Source: Paracoccaceae bacterium (GTDB lineage Bacteria > Pseudomonadota > Alphaproteobacteria > Rhodobacterales > Rhodobacteraceae). From it: a stretch of 64,000 nt of DNA. Of this stretch, positions 20,846 through 29,423 are shown piece by piece (positions within the stretch are counted from its first letter, which is position 1; every line of letters begins with the position of its first letter). The stretch is from NCBI GenBank assembly GCA_902631295.1, contig CACOXV010000004.1:1-64000 (forward strand). The letters run 5' to 3'. The notes beneath the pieces were generated by a model. It saw only the letters and a program-made list of their open reading frames with translations, did not search any database and had not been told where the DNA came from. The translations under genes and the position numbers were made by a program.

Positions 20846-21826
20846 TTAATTTTTATTTCCATATAGTTTTTGAGCGATTAATCGTTGAGATATTGTGGCG
20901 TCTTGTTGTTCCACTGCACGATTTAATTCAGAGTTTTCGTATAACCCATCGGCTATTTCTTTTAGTCTGTTTACAATTAAGATATTGGTATTAGCTTCTT
21001 CGATTGGATTTAAGCCCGAATGATCTGGAAAGGTGTCAAAGTAAATAACACCCTCGTAATTTAGTTTTTTCAATTGAATAAAAAGTTCAACTGTGGCCAC
21101 TGGATTGATTGTTCCGGCCATTAAACCATCATCCCGCTTTCCATATCCATCATTCAAATGAATTCCAAATATTTTTGAATAACGATTTGCTAAAAATGCC
21201 GAGAAAGCGGGCATTTCTCCTGCGTATAATATATGGGCAAAGTCTATAGTGACCCCGATATTGTCTGCTCCAACTTCTTTAATTGCAAGTAAAGTTGTAG
21301 CCATATTAGAAAGTAGAGCATTAGCTCGAGGTTCATTTGGTTTATATTCTATAGCAACTTTGCAATTCGGATCATGAGCACAGACTTGGTCAATTGCATA
21401 TAATGTATTATCCCAAATCGAGGAGTAGTCGGCTTGCATTGGGTAGTCAAACCCATCCTGACCCATCCATAAAGTCATGACATCCCCGCCCATTCGTTGT
21501 AAAGTATCAATCCCTCTTTTGGTTAAGTCTATAGCTTTTTGCCTTATTAACTTGTCTGGGTTTGTGAAAGCGCCAAGAGCAAAAGCAGGCTCGGAGTAAT
21601 AACGCATTGCCAATCCATTTAATTTTAGCCCGTTATCATTAAGTGCTTTTATGATGTTTTTTTCTTCACTCGACGAAATATGGTCTGGGAAATTCAAGTC
21701 TGCCGCATCCATCCCGTTAACAAGCCCGGCAGCTTCGATCATCCCCAATACGCCCCGATTGTTTGCCATTGATTTAAAAGCGTTAAGTCTTGCGGCATAT
21801 TTGGGATGTGTATTCTGATGTTTCAC
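20846..21826 (-). CDS. Xylose isomerase-like TIM-barrel sugar isomerase/epimerase
   Basis: 326 residues of the AP-endonuclease-2 / xylose-isomerase fold. Likely metal ligands are the Glu of VAIEYKPNEP (near 160), the Asp/His of VTIDFAHILYAG (near 195), the His of IFGIHLNDGYG and a final acidic residue in VIYFDTFPDHSG. Members include sugar isomerases and epimerases of several specificities. The precise sugar is not evident. It is first in a two-gene unit with the PfkB kinase. Upstream lies the broken GntR regulator gene that probably once controlled it. Confidence 0.78.
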   Translation of the reverse strand: MKHQNTHPKYAARLNAFKSMANNRGVLGMIEAAGLVNGMDAADLNFPDHISSSEEKNIIKALNDNGLKLNGLAMRYYSEPAFALGAFTNPDKLIRQKAIDLTKRGIDTLQRMGGDVMTLWMGQDGFDYPMQADYSSIWDNTLYAIDQVCAHDPNCKVAIEYKPNEPRANALLSNMATTLLAIKEVGADNIGVTIDFAHILYAGEMPAFSAFLANRYSKIFGIHLNDGYGKRDDGLMAGTINPVATVELFIQLKKLNYEGVIYFDTFPDHSGLNPIEEANTNILIVNRLKEIADGLYENSELNRAVEQQDATISQRLIAQKLYGNKN

Positions 21827-21869
21827 TATGGTGCCTCAGCTGTTTTCAAAAAGATGTGGGTGTTCGTTT

Positions 21870-22137
21870 TCAAGTGTTGTCGAGATTAAGATAATTTGGT
21901 TTAGGTGAGATTTCATTTTTTTCGTTTTCAAGCTGTGTCGTTGCTTCAGATACAGGAGAGCGTGATACTCCCAGTACATTGCAGATATACTGTGTGCGAA
22001 CTATTACTCCAAACAAAAAATTGAGTTCTATTATTGCCTTGCGAATGGCTAGATTTGTTTGTTAGTGATCCTGGAAAATTATCCAAGGCATGCACTTGTA
22101 GTTTTGGCGTCATAAATTTAATACTTAAGTCTTGCAT
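21870..22137 (-). pseudogene. Remnant of a FadR-subfamily GntR regulator (DNA-binding domain only)
   Basis: Reading the minus strand from ATG 22137, the first frame gives LQVHALDNFPGSLTNK, a typical GntR N-terminus. It then loses register: the matching continuation TNLAIRKAIIELNFLFGVIV is in another frame, entered after a stop near 22062. That frame runs through the winged-helix core VRTQYICNVLGVSRSPVSEA and TTQLENE and stops at TGA 21872-21870. The recognition-helix pattern LGVSRSPVSEA is diagnostic of GntR regulators. The roughly 150-residue effector domain is absent. At least one frameshift plus a 3' deletion make this a dead gene. Its position between the divergent isomerase and SDR genes suggests it was the local regulator. 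Confidence 0.8.
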
Positions 22138-22169
22138 TCAGTAAACGATAGTCGATAATGTCAGAATGT

Positions 22170-22180
22170 TAGTACAACTA
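22170..22180. promoter_or_regulatory. GntR/FadR-type operator-like site
   Basis: TAGTACAACTA matches exactly the T-N-G-T-N3-A-C-N-A pattern known for FadR-subfamily GntR operators. It lies 32 bases from the broken regulator and 136 bases before the SDR start. Flanking GTTAG (22168-22172) and CTAAC (22185-22189) add a wider imperfect symmetry. The six-base pattern is expected by chance about once per 4 kb, so support comes from context. The remainder of 22181-22315 shows no gene. Confidence 0.45.
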
Positions 22181-22315
22181 GTATCTAACAGACAACAGCT
22201 GCCACAGCCATTGTCGAAGTATCAAGAATGCATCAAGTGGATTTAATAATTGTTTTAGGTCGTACCTTGGAAAATTCGTTCAGTTATATAATTTTTTAAA
22301 ATTAAGGAGCAGTTT

Positions 22316-23062
22316 ATGAGGCTTACGGGAAAAACAGCTGTTGTTACTGCTGCTGGAGCCGGTATCGGCAAAGCAACTGCAGTTGCTTTTGCAGAACAGG
22401 GAGCTGAAGTCATCGCCACTGATATAAGCGATAATTCGTTTGAAGAATTACAAAGTCGCGGAATACACACTCTACAGTTGGATGTTTTAGATGAGAAATC
22501 TTTAATTAGGTTTGCTGAAAGATACAAAGAAGTTGATATTTTGTTTAATTGCGCAGGCTATGTTCATCATGGCTCCATACTAGATTGTGACGAAGAATCC
22601 TATGATTTTTCAATGAATTTAAATGTAAAAGGGAATTATAAAGTAACAAAAGCATTTTTACCAAATATGATAAAACGCGAAAATTCCAGCATAATATTTG
22701 TTGCCTCTGCCGTTTCTTCGCTAATCGCTGCGCCAAATCGGTTTATTTATGGTGCATCCAAAGCAGCAGTTATTGGAATGATGAAATCAATAGCAGCAGA
22801 TTTTATAACAAAGGGCGTAAGAGCTAATGCAATATGTCCAGGCACAGTAGAATCTCCGAGTTGGCATCGAAGAGTAAGATCTCAAGCTGCAAATGAAAAA
22901 GAGATAGAAAGTGTGCGAAAAGCTTTTGTTGATCGGCAGCCAATGGGCAGAATTGGTCAACCAAATGAAATTGCAGAGTTAGCAGTTTATCTCGCATCAG
23001 ATGAGAGTTCTTTTGTAACTGGGCAAGCAATTGCGATCGATGGAGGTTGGACGAATACATAA
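22316..23062 (+). CDS. SDR dehydrogenase, 2-keto-3-deoxy-L-fuconate dehydrogenase type
   Basis: 248 residues, classical short-chain dehydrogenase. NAD-binding TAAGAGIGKA is at 11-20, NCAG at 78-81, and the catalytic Ser-Tyr-Lys set includes Tyr145 and Lys149 in YGASKAA. ANAICPGTVESPS and the C-terminal VTGQAIAIDGGW resemble enzymes that oxidise 2-keto-3-deoxy-L-fuconate or -rhamnonate at C4. Other SDRs of this group oxidise hydroxybutyrate, so the substrate is inferred from neighbours. AAGGAGCA provides a strong ribosome binding site. It is first of a two-gene unit with the aldo/keto reductase 24 bases downstream. Confidence 0.82.
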   Translation: MRLTGKTAVVTAAGAGIGKATAVAFAEQGAEVIATDISDNSFEELQSRGIHTLQLDVLDEKSLIRFAERYKEVDILFNCAGYVHHGSILDCDEESYDFSMNLNVKGNYKVTKAFLPNMIKRENSSIIFVASAVSSLIAAPNRFIYGASKAAVIGMMKSIAADFITKGVRANAICPGTVESPSWHRRVRSQAANEKEIESVRKAFVDRQPMGRIGQPNEIAELAVYLASDESSFVTGQAIAIDGGWTNT

Positions 23063-23086
23063 TTTTTTGAAAATTTTAAGAGCGTG

Positions 23087-24091
23087 ATGATAAAAAATAT
23101 TCCCAAAAGAAATATTGGTCAGACCAGAATTCAAGTAAGCGAGTTGGGGCTTGGTTGTGCTCCACTTGGAGGCAATTTGGCCGACTTAAGTCGACAAGAC
23201 GCAGCCGCACTCATTAGGGCGGCTATGGAAAATGGTATAGAATATTTTGACACTGCTCCTTGGTATGGTTTTGGCAGATCAGAGCGTGTTGTTGGCGACT
23301 GTATAAGGAGCTTTAACTATATTTTATCTGATAAAGTTGGACGATTACTTGCGCCCGGTGCTGTGAGTGATCCCACAATTTATGGGATGGTTGATCCACT
23401 CCCGTTCAATGTAAAATATGACTATAGTTATGATGGAATTATTAGGGCCTATGAGGATAACCTTCAAAGGCTTGGGCTTGACAGAATTGATGTTCTACTA
23501 GTTCACGATATTGGGACTTTTCAACATGGCGAAGATAATGAACGCTATCTGCGCGATTTGGCTCAAACAGGATATAGGGCCTTAATTGAGCTGAAAGATG
23601 CGGGTCTTGTTTCTGCTATTGGGTTGGGAGTAAACGAGAATAAGATTTGTTTAGATGTTATGGACATTGGTCTTTGGGATGTATTTTTATTAGCTGGTAG
23701 GTATACATTATTGGAACAAACTGCTTTGGCTGAGCTATTTCCTATGTGTGCCAAGCAAGGAACGAGTATAATTTGTGGTGGGCCTTTCAACTCTGGAATT
23801 TTGGTTGGTAGGGAAACCTGGAATTATTCAAAGGCGCCAAAAAAAGTAATTGAAAGAGCACGGCAACTAAACAAACTTGCTCAAGAACATTCAATCCCAC
23901 TTGGCGCAGCTGCAATCCAATTCCCGCTAGCAAATAGTATAATATCGTCAGTAATTCCTGGTCCGAGGACAAAACGTGAATTACTACAGATTTTGGACTG
24001 GTATCAAACAAAAATTCCTAATGAGTTTTGGTCCGCCATAAAAAATAGTGGGTTGCTCCACGAACAAGCTCCAGTCCCAAATCTGGTTTGA
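23087..24091 (+). CDS. Aldo/keto reductase, L-fucose (D-threo-aldose) 1-dehydrogenase type
   Basis: 334 residues from ATG 23087 (an in-frame GTG sits three bases earlier). The aldo/keto reductase tetrad is visible: Asp and Tyr in FDTAPWYGFGRSE, Lys in LSDKVGRLL and His in VLLVHDIG. The long insert with DPTIYGMVDPLPFNVKYDYS and the C-terminal SSVIPGPRTKREL are typical of D-threo-aldose 1-dehydrogenases and pyridoxal dehydrogenase relatives, which oxidise L-fucose-like sugars to lactones with NAD(P). With the lactonase at 19112 and the SDR just upstream it fits step one of a non-phosphorylative pathway. It ends nine bases from the convergent FAH-family gene. Confidence 0.84.
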   Translation: MIKNIPKRNIGQTRIQVSELGLGCAPLGGNLADLSRQDAAALIRAAMENGIEYFDTAPWYGFGRSERVVGDCIRSFNYILSDKVGRLLAPGAVSDPTIYGMVDPLPFNVKYDYSYDGIIRAYEDNLQRLGLDRIDVLLVHDIGTFQHGEDNERYLRDLAQTGYRALIELKDAGLVSAIGLGVNENKICLDVMDIGLWDVFLLAGRYTLLEQTALAELFPMCAKQGTSIICGGPFNSGILVGRETWNYSKAPKKVIERARQLNKLAQEHSIPLGAAAIQFPLANSIISSVIPGPRTKRELLQILDWYQTKIPNEFWSAIKNSGLLHEQAPVPNLV

Positions 24092-24100
24092 AATTTAGTA

Positions 24101-24946
24101 TTATTCGAATTTAACTTTTTGAGTTTGCTGGCCAAGCCCTTCTACGTGAAGTGTCATTACATCTTCATCTTTTAAAAAAATAGGATTTGGTTTCATACCC
24201 ATGCCAACCCCTGGCGGTGTTCCAGTTGAGATAATATCACCGGGGTGAAGTGTGAAAAGTTGAGAAAGATGGGAGACAATTTGTTTTACATTAAAAATCA
24301 TTGTTTTTGTATTGCCGGTTTGCATCCGTTGTCCGTTAACATCTAGCCACATGTCTAAATTTTGGGGATCATTAATTTCGTCTTTCGTGACCACCCATGG
24401 ACCGATGGGGCCGAATGTATCGCATGATTTTCCTTTGGTCCATTGTCCTGAAAGTTTGCTTTGAAATTTACGCTCTGTAACGTCATTGACCAAACAGTAA
24501 CCTGCAACATAGTCTAGCGCATTATTCTCATCTACGTATTTAGCGGCTTTTCCAATTACAACGCCCAACTCAACTTCCCAATCAGTATATTTTGAACCTC
24601 TAGGCGGTATTATATCATCGTTTGGGCCATTAATTGCGGAATTAGCCTTCATAAATAAGATAGGGTGTTCTGGAATGTCTGCACCCGTTTCTTCTGCATG
24701 ATCAGCGTAGTTCAGGCCAATACACATCAACTTTCCTACTTTGCCAACACAAGGTCCCAGCCTCATATCGGGGCTAACGAGAGGTAGCGTTGTTGGATCA
24801 AGACCCTCCAATTCAGAAATCTTTGCATCCTCAAATATTTCGCCTGTAATATCAGCGACTACCGAAGAAAGATCCCTGATATCACCGTTTTTATCCATAA
24901 GGCCAGGTTTCTCATAGCCTTTTTCGCCGTATCTCAAAAGTTTCAT
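24101..24946 (-). CDS. Fumarylacetoacetate hydrolase-family protein (diketo-acid hydrolase type)
   Basis: 281 residues from the ATG at 24946, placed after GAGGA; the 12 upstream in-frame residues are not family-like. The FAH fold is marked by CIGLNYADHAEE, metal-binding SKYTDWEVELGVVIGKAA (Glu, Glu), VNDVTERKFQ with Asp, and GKSCDTFGPIGPW. Members of this length include 2,4-diketo-3-deoxy-L-fuconate hydrolase (giving pyruvate and L-lactate) and acylpyruvate hydrolases. Convergent with the fucose-dehydrogenase-type gene and the last gene read from the nucleoside operon side, 117 bases after the aldo/keto reductase stop. Substrate assignment is by context. Confidence 0.84.
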   Translation of the reverse strand: MKLLRYGEKGYEKPGLMDKNGDIRDLSSVVADITGEIFEDAKISELEGLDPTTLPLVSPDMRLGPCVGKVGKLMCIGLNYADHAEETGADIPEHPILFMKANSAINGPNDDIIPPRGSKYTDWEVELGVVIGKAAKYVDENNALDYVAGYCLVNDVTERKFQSKLSGQWTKGKSCDTFGPIGPWVVTKDEINDPQNLDMWLDVNGQRMQTGNTKTMIFNVKQIVSHLSQLFTLHPGDIISTGTPPGVGMGMKPNPIFLKDEDVMTLHVEGLGQQTQKVKFE

Positions 24947-25063
24947 ATCATCCTCAAAAGTTATGCAGCAATCTAATGACACCCTTATACATTAAACATA
25001 AAATACAAAAGGATATATTTCCGATTTTCGATTTTTGGTTAGAATTTATCGCTGGATATTGCG

Positions 25064-26026
25064 CTAGCCAGGTTTGTATTGGCGAGAGGCCTCCACGTCA
25101 TGTGTGGTATAAGGTAATTGATTAATTTCTTCCCATGCCTCGTTCGGAATGATACAATTTGCTAACTCAATCGTCTCGTTAACCCTTTTGGGTTTTGTTA
25201 CTCCAACAAGAGTAGAGCTAATCCTTTTGTCATTCAATGAAAACTGTAGTGCCGCTGCTGGTAACGGCACATTGTACTTATCACAAATTTCTTCTATTTT
25301 TTTTACAGGCTCAAGTTCCTGATCAGTAGCTTCTGAGTATGCGATTAGTCGGCTTTTTCCAGTCCCCTTGGCTAACACACCACTCGCATAGGGCGCAGCA
25401 TTGATGATGCTAATATTATTTGAGTAAGCATAGTCGAACAGTTCATCAGCATTTCGATTTAGAAGGGTGAAGCGGTTGTGATTAATAATTGCATCAAAGG
25501 GCCAATCTTTTATTATTTCAAGCATCAACTCTGTCTTGCCCATTGCTAATCCGACCGTTTCTGCCAAGCCTTCTTCTTTCATCTTGAATAGCTCAGCTAA
25601 AGACCCGTTTGGGCTAGTGATCTCATTAATGTCTTTGCAGTGTTCTGGATCGTGAAGGTGTAACAAACCGATCCTATCTACCTTCAATGCTTCGAGGCTT
25701 TCTTCAATGGATTTACGTGCTCTTGCTGCATCAAATTTTTGTGTCTTCATGTTGCGATCTAATTTTGTTGAGATTACAAAGTTTTCTGGCAATCCTCCCC
25801 GCTCTTGAATTACCTGTCCTATTCTTTTTTCAGCATTTCCGAAACCATAGTTTCTAGAGGTGTCAATTAAGTTGCACGCACTGTCAAAAATAGCATTTAT
25901 AGTTTCTCGCGCCCGTCCCTCATTTACCCTATAGCCATAGGTATCGGGCATATCGCCCAAAGCAGATGTACCAAAAGACAATTTAGAAATCTGTATTTTG
26001 GAATTCTTTATCCTGGTTTTGTCCAT
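25064..26026 (-). CDS. Aldo/keto reductase (second paralogue)
   Basis: 320 residues. Asp and Tyr of the active site are in LIDTSRNYGFGNAEKRIG, Lys in VISTKLDRNM and His in LLHLHDPEH. It belongs to the same broad D-threo-aldose dehydrogenase group as the protein at 23087 but lacks its long insert. It is the last gene of the nine-gene nucleoside operon, 56 bases after the cupin stop. This suggests oxidation or reduction of a free sugar released from nucleosides, which is inference. Direction and substrate cannot be read from sequence. Confidence 0.82.
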   Translation of the reverse strand: MDKTRIKNSKIQISKLSFGTSALGDMPDTYGYRVNEGRARETINAIFDSACNLIDTSRNYGFGNAEKRIGQVIQERGGLPENFVISTKLDRNMKTQKFDAARARKSIEESLEALKVDRIGLLHLHDPEHCKDINEITSPNGSLAELFKMKEEGLAETVGLAMGKTELMLEIIKDWPFDAIINHNRFTLLNRNADELFDYAYSNNISIINAAPYASGVLAKGTGKSRLIAYSEATDQELEPVKKIEEICDKYNVPLPAAALQFSLNDKRISSTLVGVTKPKRVNETIELANCIIPNEAWEEINQLPYTTHDVEASRQYKPG

Positions 26027-26082
26027 ATAATTTCCTTCAAAAATTACCTCATCGCTACATATTAAATTTGACTAATTTAATT

Positions 26083-26445
26083 TTAATCCTCTAAATTTTC
26101 ATAGCATTCTGGTAAATAACGGGGTGTGCACAAGCAGAAAAATTCAAGATCTTCATCGCCAATATTTGAAATCTTTTGAGACGCGCCGGCTGGAATTATA
26201 ATTGCATCACCAAGCCGTAACTCTGCCTTTTCGCCATCTATCTCCAATACACCACCACCTCTTTTAATAATATATGTTTCCTCGGTACCATGAAGTCGAT
26301 GCAGTTGTGTTGTCACTCCTGGTGGAACACGAGCGATTGCAAGTGAGTTGTTAGGATGCGACGGGTCATTTAAAATTTCTTGGATAAAACAACGTTCTGG
26401 TGTCCAAAACTCGGGAATTTTTTTGCTATTTATTGTCTCTGGCAT
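26083..26445 (-). CDS. Single-domain cupin protein
   Basis: 120 residues from ATG 26445, spaced six bases from GTGGAG; an upstream GTG would overlap that site. The beta-barrel motif 1 is TTQLHRLHGTEETYIIKRG (His, His, Glu), and motif 2 falls in GDAIIIPAGASQKISNIG, where the usual His is replaced. The C-terminus FFCLCTPRYLPECYENLED resembles cupins annotated as sugar-binding or isomerase-like. Function unknown. It lies between two oxidoreductases in the nucleoside operon, so a role in sugar isomerisation or mutarotation is possible. Confidence 0.75.
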   Translation of the reverse strand: MPETINSKKIPEFWTPERCFIQEILNDPSHPNNSLAIARVPPGVTTQLHRLHGTEETYIIKRGGGVLEIDGEKAELRLGDAIIIPAGASQKISNIGDEDLEFFCLCTPRYLPECYENLED

Positions 26446-26471
26446 AACGAACTCCACTTATTGATTTTTAA

Positions 26472-27251
26472 TTACCAGCCTGAAACACTACTAATGCCTC
26501 CATCGACCGTAATGCATGCTCCTGTAATAAAACTTGATGCTTCACTAACAAGGAATAGGGTTGAATTGGCTATGTCATCGCCTGTACACAATCTACCGAG
26601 TGGCACCTGGTCTAACCAACTTTTAACACCCTCAGGCCAATCGCGTTCAAGTCCAGGACGTTCTGTTAAGCCAGGACATATGCTATTAACTCTTATATTT
26701 TTTTTACCCAATTCTAATGCGGAAGACATTGTGAGATTGAGTAAACCGGCTTTTGTGGACGCATAATGGCTATGGTTTATTGCAGGGCGAATGGCTTCTA
26801 TTGAACTTATGTTAACAACTGCTCCTTCTTTAATTTTTTGGTTAGCAAACGCCTTTATTAAAAGTAATGGAGTTGCTAAATTTATTGTTAGCATTTCCGA
26901 TACATCTTTTTCAGAGATATTTTCTAGAGACGACGTCGATTGAATTGCAGCATTATTTATGAGTATGTCCAGATGAGGAACTTGTTCCATTGAACGACGC
27001 ATTATTTCACTGCAAACTTCAGGTGTCCTTAAATCCCCTGTGATATATTTTGGTTTTTTTTTGTTTAATTGGCTCAATTCATCAATCAAAGAATGCAGTT
27101 CGGGACGATCATTTCTGCAGTGTAAGATAACTTCCGCACCTGCTTGCGTCAGGCGGTGGGCGATACTTCTACCTATGCCTTGTGTTGCTCCGGTAATCAA
27201 AGCATGACGACCTGTTAAGTTAAATAAATTCTCAAATGTTGTTATATTCAT
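26472..27251 (-). CDS. SDR oxidoreductase (gluconate 5-dehydrogenase-like)
   Basis: 259 residues. The cofactor motif is TGATQGIGRS (20-29), with NNAA near 99-102 and catalytic Ser150, Tyr163 and Lys167 (YASTKAG). The preference loop LHCRNDR after beta-2, with Arg45, hints at NADP. The N-terminus FNLTGRHALITGAT and the C-terminus ITGACITVDGGISSVSGW are like 5-keto-gluconate reductases and related sugar-acid dehydrogenases. It follows purine nucleoside phosphorylase by 16 bases, so it probably handles the released sugar or its acid. Confidence 0.8.
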   Translation of the reverse strand: MNITTFENLFNLTGRHALITGATQGIGRSIAHRLTQAGAEVILHCRNDRPELHSLIDELSQLNKKKPKYITGDLRTPEVCSEIMRRSMEQVPHLDILINNAAIQSTSSLENISEKDVSEMLTINLATPLLLIKAFANQKIKEGAVVNISSIEAIRPAINHSHYASTKAGLLNLTMSSALELGKKNIRVNSICPGLTERPGLERDWPEGVKSWLDQVPLGRLCTGDDIANSTLFLVSEASSFITGACITVDGGISSVSGW

Positions 27252-27267
27252 GATAACTTGATCTATC

Positions 27268-28104
27268 TCACCAATTTTCTATCAGCTCAGGAAGGATTTT
27301 GAGTATTTTCTGACCGGCAGTAGTTGCGTTCATAAGCACGTCTTCAATAGTATCTGGTCTCTGGTCAGGCCCTCCATCAGCTTTATTTGTAATAGCTGAA
27401 AGTCCAATAATTTGGTAACCAGCTTGTTTCGCTGCAATGACCTCCATTACTGTGGACATGCCCACAGCATCGCCACCACACTGTGCCAGAAACCTTCTCT
27501 CAGCAGAAGTTTCTAATGATGGACCTGTTATCCCAATGTAAATACCCTCAGAAAATTGAATACCATATTTTGTAAATAGCTTTCTCACTATATTTTGCAG
27601 GTTTTTATCATATGGATCGGACATATCAGGAAACCGTAAGCCTAATCGATCATCATGCGGGCCGATTAATGGATTTGAGCCGGTCATATTAATATGATCT
27701 TGAATTATCATTACATCACCGGGGTTAAATTCCTGTCTGAGGCCCCCGGCAGCATTTGTAACAAGAAACCGGGTTGCTCCGAGTCTTTTAATTACGCGGA
27801 TGGGTGCAGCTATTTGAGAAGGTGTCCAGCCTTCATAAAGGTGAAAGCGCCCTTGCATAATAGCTACGCGTTTTCTACCTATTTTTCCTATAAGCAAATT
27901 TCCCTCATGGGTGGGAGCAGTTGATACTGGGAAACCGGGGATTTCCTCATATGGGAACCTGAATTCTAATTCAATTTTGTCTGCGATGGATCCAAGTCCG
28001 GTCCCTAGCATTAGCAAGTATTCTACTGGGCCATCTATTTCTGACAGTATCTTATCAGAAGCATGCTCTATGGTTTTAATCATTTCCTCAAGAGTATTAT
28101 GCAT
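27268..28104 (-). CDS. Purine nucleoside phosphorylase
   Basis: 278 residues, the trimeric low-molecular-mass class. LLMLGTGLGSIADKIE (about 30-45) holds the phosphate-binding Ser, FLVTNAAGGL is near 114-123, and GITGPSLETSAERRF and VGMSTVMEVIAAKQAG include the purine-site Glu and Met. The usual Asn of the purine site appears in SAITNKADG. It cleaves inosine or guanosine with phosphate to free base plus ribose-1-phosphate. It begins two bases after the deaminase stop, and together with the BMP-type importer upstream defines a purine nucleoside salvage or catabolic operon. Confidence 0.92.
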   Translation of the reverse strand: MHNTLEEMIKTIEHASDKILSEIDGPVEYLLMLGTGLGSIADKIELEFRFPYEEIPGFPVSTAPTHEGNLLIGKIGRKRVAIMQGRFHLYEGWTPSQIAAPIRVIKRLGATRFLVTNAAGGLRQEFNPGDVMIIQDHINMTGSNPLIGPHDDRLGLRFPDMSDPYDKNLQNIVRKLFTKYGIQFSEGIYIGITGPSLETSAERRFLAQCGGDAVGMSTVMEVIAAKQAGYQIIGLSAITNKADGGPDQRPDTIEDVLMNATTAGQKILKILPELIENW

Positions 28105-28106
28105 TT

Positions 28107-29423
28107 TTACCTCAAACTAGCAACAATTTGTGGTGATAGTTTGCGTACATCTTCAAGAATATCTTTTATATTCAACGTAGTAATTCCGCCATCAGAGACT
28201 ACTTGTTGCCCGCCAATAAATACATCGCTAATATCTGACTTGCACGTAGAATAAACCAGGTGGGTAATAGGATCAAAAACTGGCACAGCGTGAATTTTAT
28301 CCATATCGACGAATATGAAATCGGCTATTTTACCAACTTCTAAACTTCCTAATTTGTCTTCTTTGCCTAATGCTTTTGCTCCATTCAGTGTCGCCATATG
28401 CAATACTGTTTTGGCGTTCACAACTTTTGGATCTAATGTGTTTCCCTTTGGAAGACTTGCCGCTAAACGCATTGTAAGCCACATATCTAAATCATTTCCG
28501 CTTATGGCTCCATCTGTTCCAAGTGTTAGGGTTACCCCGGCTTCAAACATCTTATGAATCGGCGCGATTCCTGAGCCTAATTTTAAATTTGACATTGGAT
28601 TATGAACGACAATGCTTTCGTTGTCAGCAATTAGTTGGATCTCTGCGTCGTCCAAATGTACGCAATGAGCGAGGATAGCTTTCTGATCTAGCAACCCATT
28701 AGAGTGCAAATGCCTTATAACAGATTGTCCGTATCGTTCCTTTATATCAGACTGTTCCGCAAGGGTTTCGGCTGCATGTATATGATATAAACCATTATGT
28801 CTTTCTGCTATTTTTTTCGCTTCTTTGAGGTGCTCGGGAGAGACTGTATATGTGCCGTGAGGCATGACGCCTGGGAAAACAGATTCGTTGCTATTATAAT
28901 CTTCAAAGAACTTCTCGGCTTCCTTTAAAAAATCTTCGTGCGATCTGTTCCCAATACCTGGGTAATCAAAAAAGATACCCCCAGTAGAAATTCGCATTCC
29001 TAAGTCATTAGCGGCTTTTACCGCTTCGTTTGGATACCAGAACATATCCATTACGCTTGTGACGCCAGACAATAAATTCTCTGCCAACCCAAGTACGGAG
29101 CCGGTGTAGGTAGTTTTTGGAGTTAGAATAGCTTTTTCGGCAATCCATACTTTTTGAAGCCAGGCCTCTAAGGATAATTCTTCTACTAATCCTCTAAATA
29201 AACTATCTGCTGCATGGCAATGCATATTAATCAACCCTGGCATGACTATTTTATTTCGTGCATCTATTTTTTGTGATGCAGTTAAATCTAGAAGTTTTTT
29301 TTCACTATTGCTTTCTATAATTTGGATCTTGCCATCGGTTATCGCCATTGAAGCGTTCCAAATTACGTTATGATTTTTGTCACAAGTAACTAAATTTGCA
29401 TTTTCAATTATCAGATCATACAT
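28107..29423 (-). CDS. Amidohydrolase, MTA/SAH (nucleoside) deaminase family
   Basis: 438 residues from ATG 29423, which starts inside the end of the permease gene (8-base overlap). Metal ligands: MPGLINMHCHAAD (His68, His70), HIHAAET, ILAHCVHLDD and TLGTDGAISGND with the final Asp. This is the 5-methylthioadenosine/S-adenosylhomocysteine deaminase group, which deaminates adenosine derivatives, including 5'-deoxyadenosine in some members; chlorohydrolases are also related. Next to purine nucleoside phosphorylase it likely converts an adenine nucleoside to the inosine form before phosphorolysis. The C-terminal LEVGKIADFIFVD is typical. Confidence 0.85.
   Translation of the reverse strand: MYDLIIENANLVTCDKNHNVIWNASMAITDGKIQIIESNSEKKLLDLTASQKIDARNKIVMPGLINMHCHAADSLFRGLVEELSLEAWLQKVWIAEKAILTPKTTYTGSVLGLAENLLSGVTSVMDMFWYPNEAVKAANDLGMRISTGGIFFDYPGIGNRSHEDFLKEAEKFFEDYNSNESVFPGVMPHGTYTVSPEHLKEAKKIAERHNGLYHIHAAETLAEQSDIKERYGQSVIRHLHSNGLLDQKAILAHCVHLDDAEIQLIADNESIVVHNPMSNLKLGSGIAPIHKMFEAGVTLTLGTDGAISGNDLDMWLTMRLAASLPKGNTLDPKVVNAKTVLHMATLNGAKALGKEDKLGSLEVGKIADFIFVDMDKIHAVPVFDPITHLVYSTCKSDISDVFIGGQQVVSDGGITTLNIKDILEDVRKLSPQIVASLR

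Noticed and set aside
21946-22137. 63-codon minus-strand ORF as an independent gene
   Set aside because: Its N-terminal part is the first frame of the broken GntR gene; after the frameshift the residues are not meaningful.
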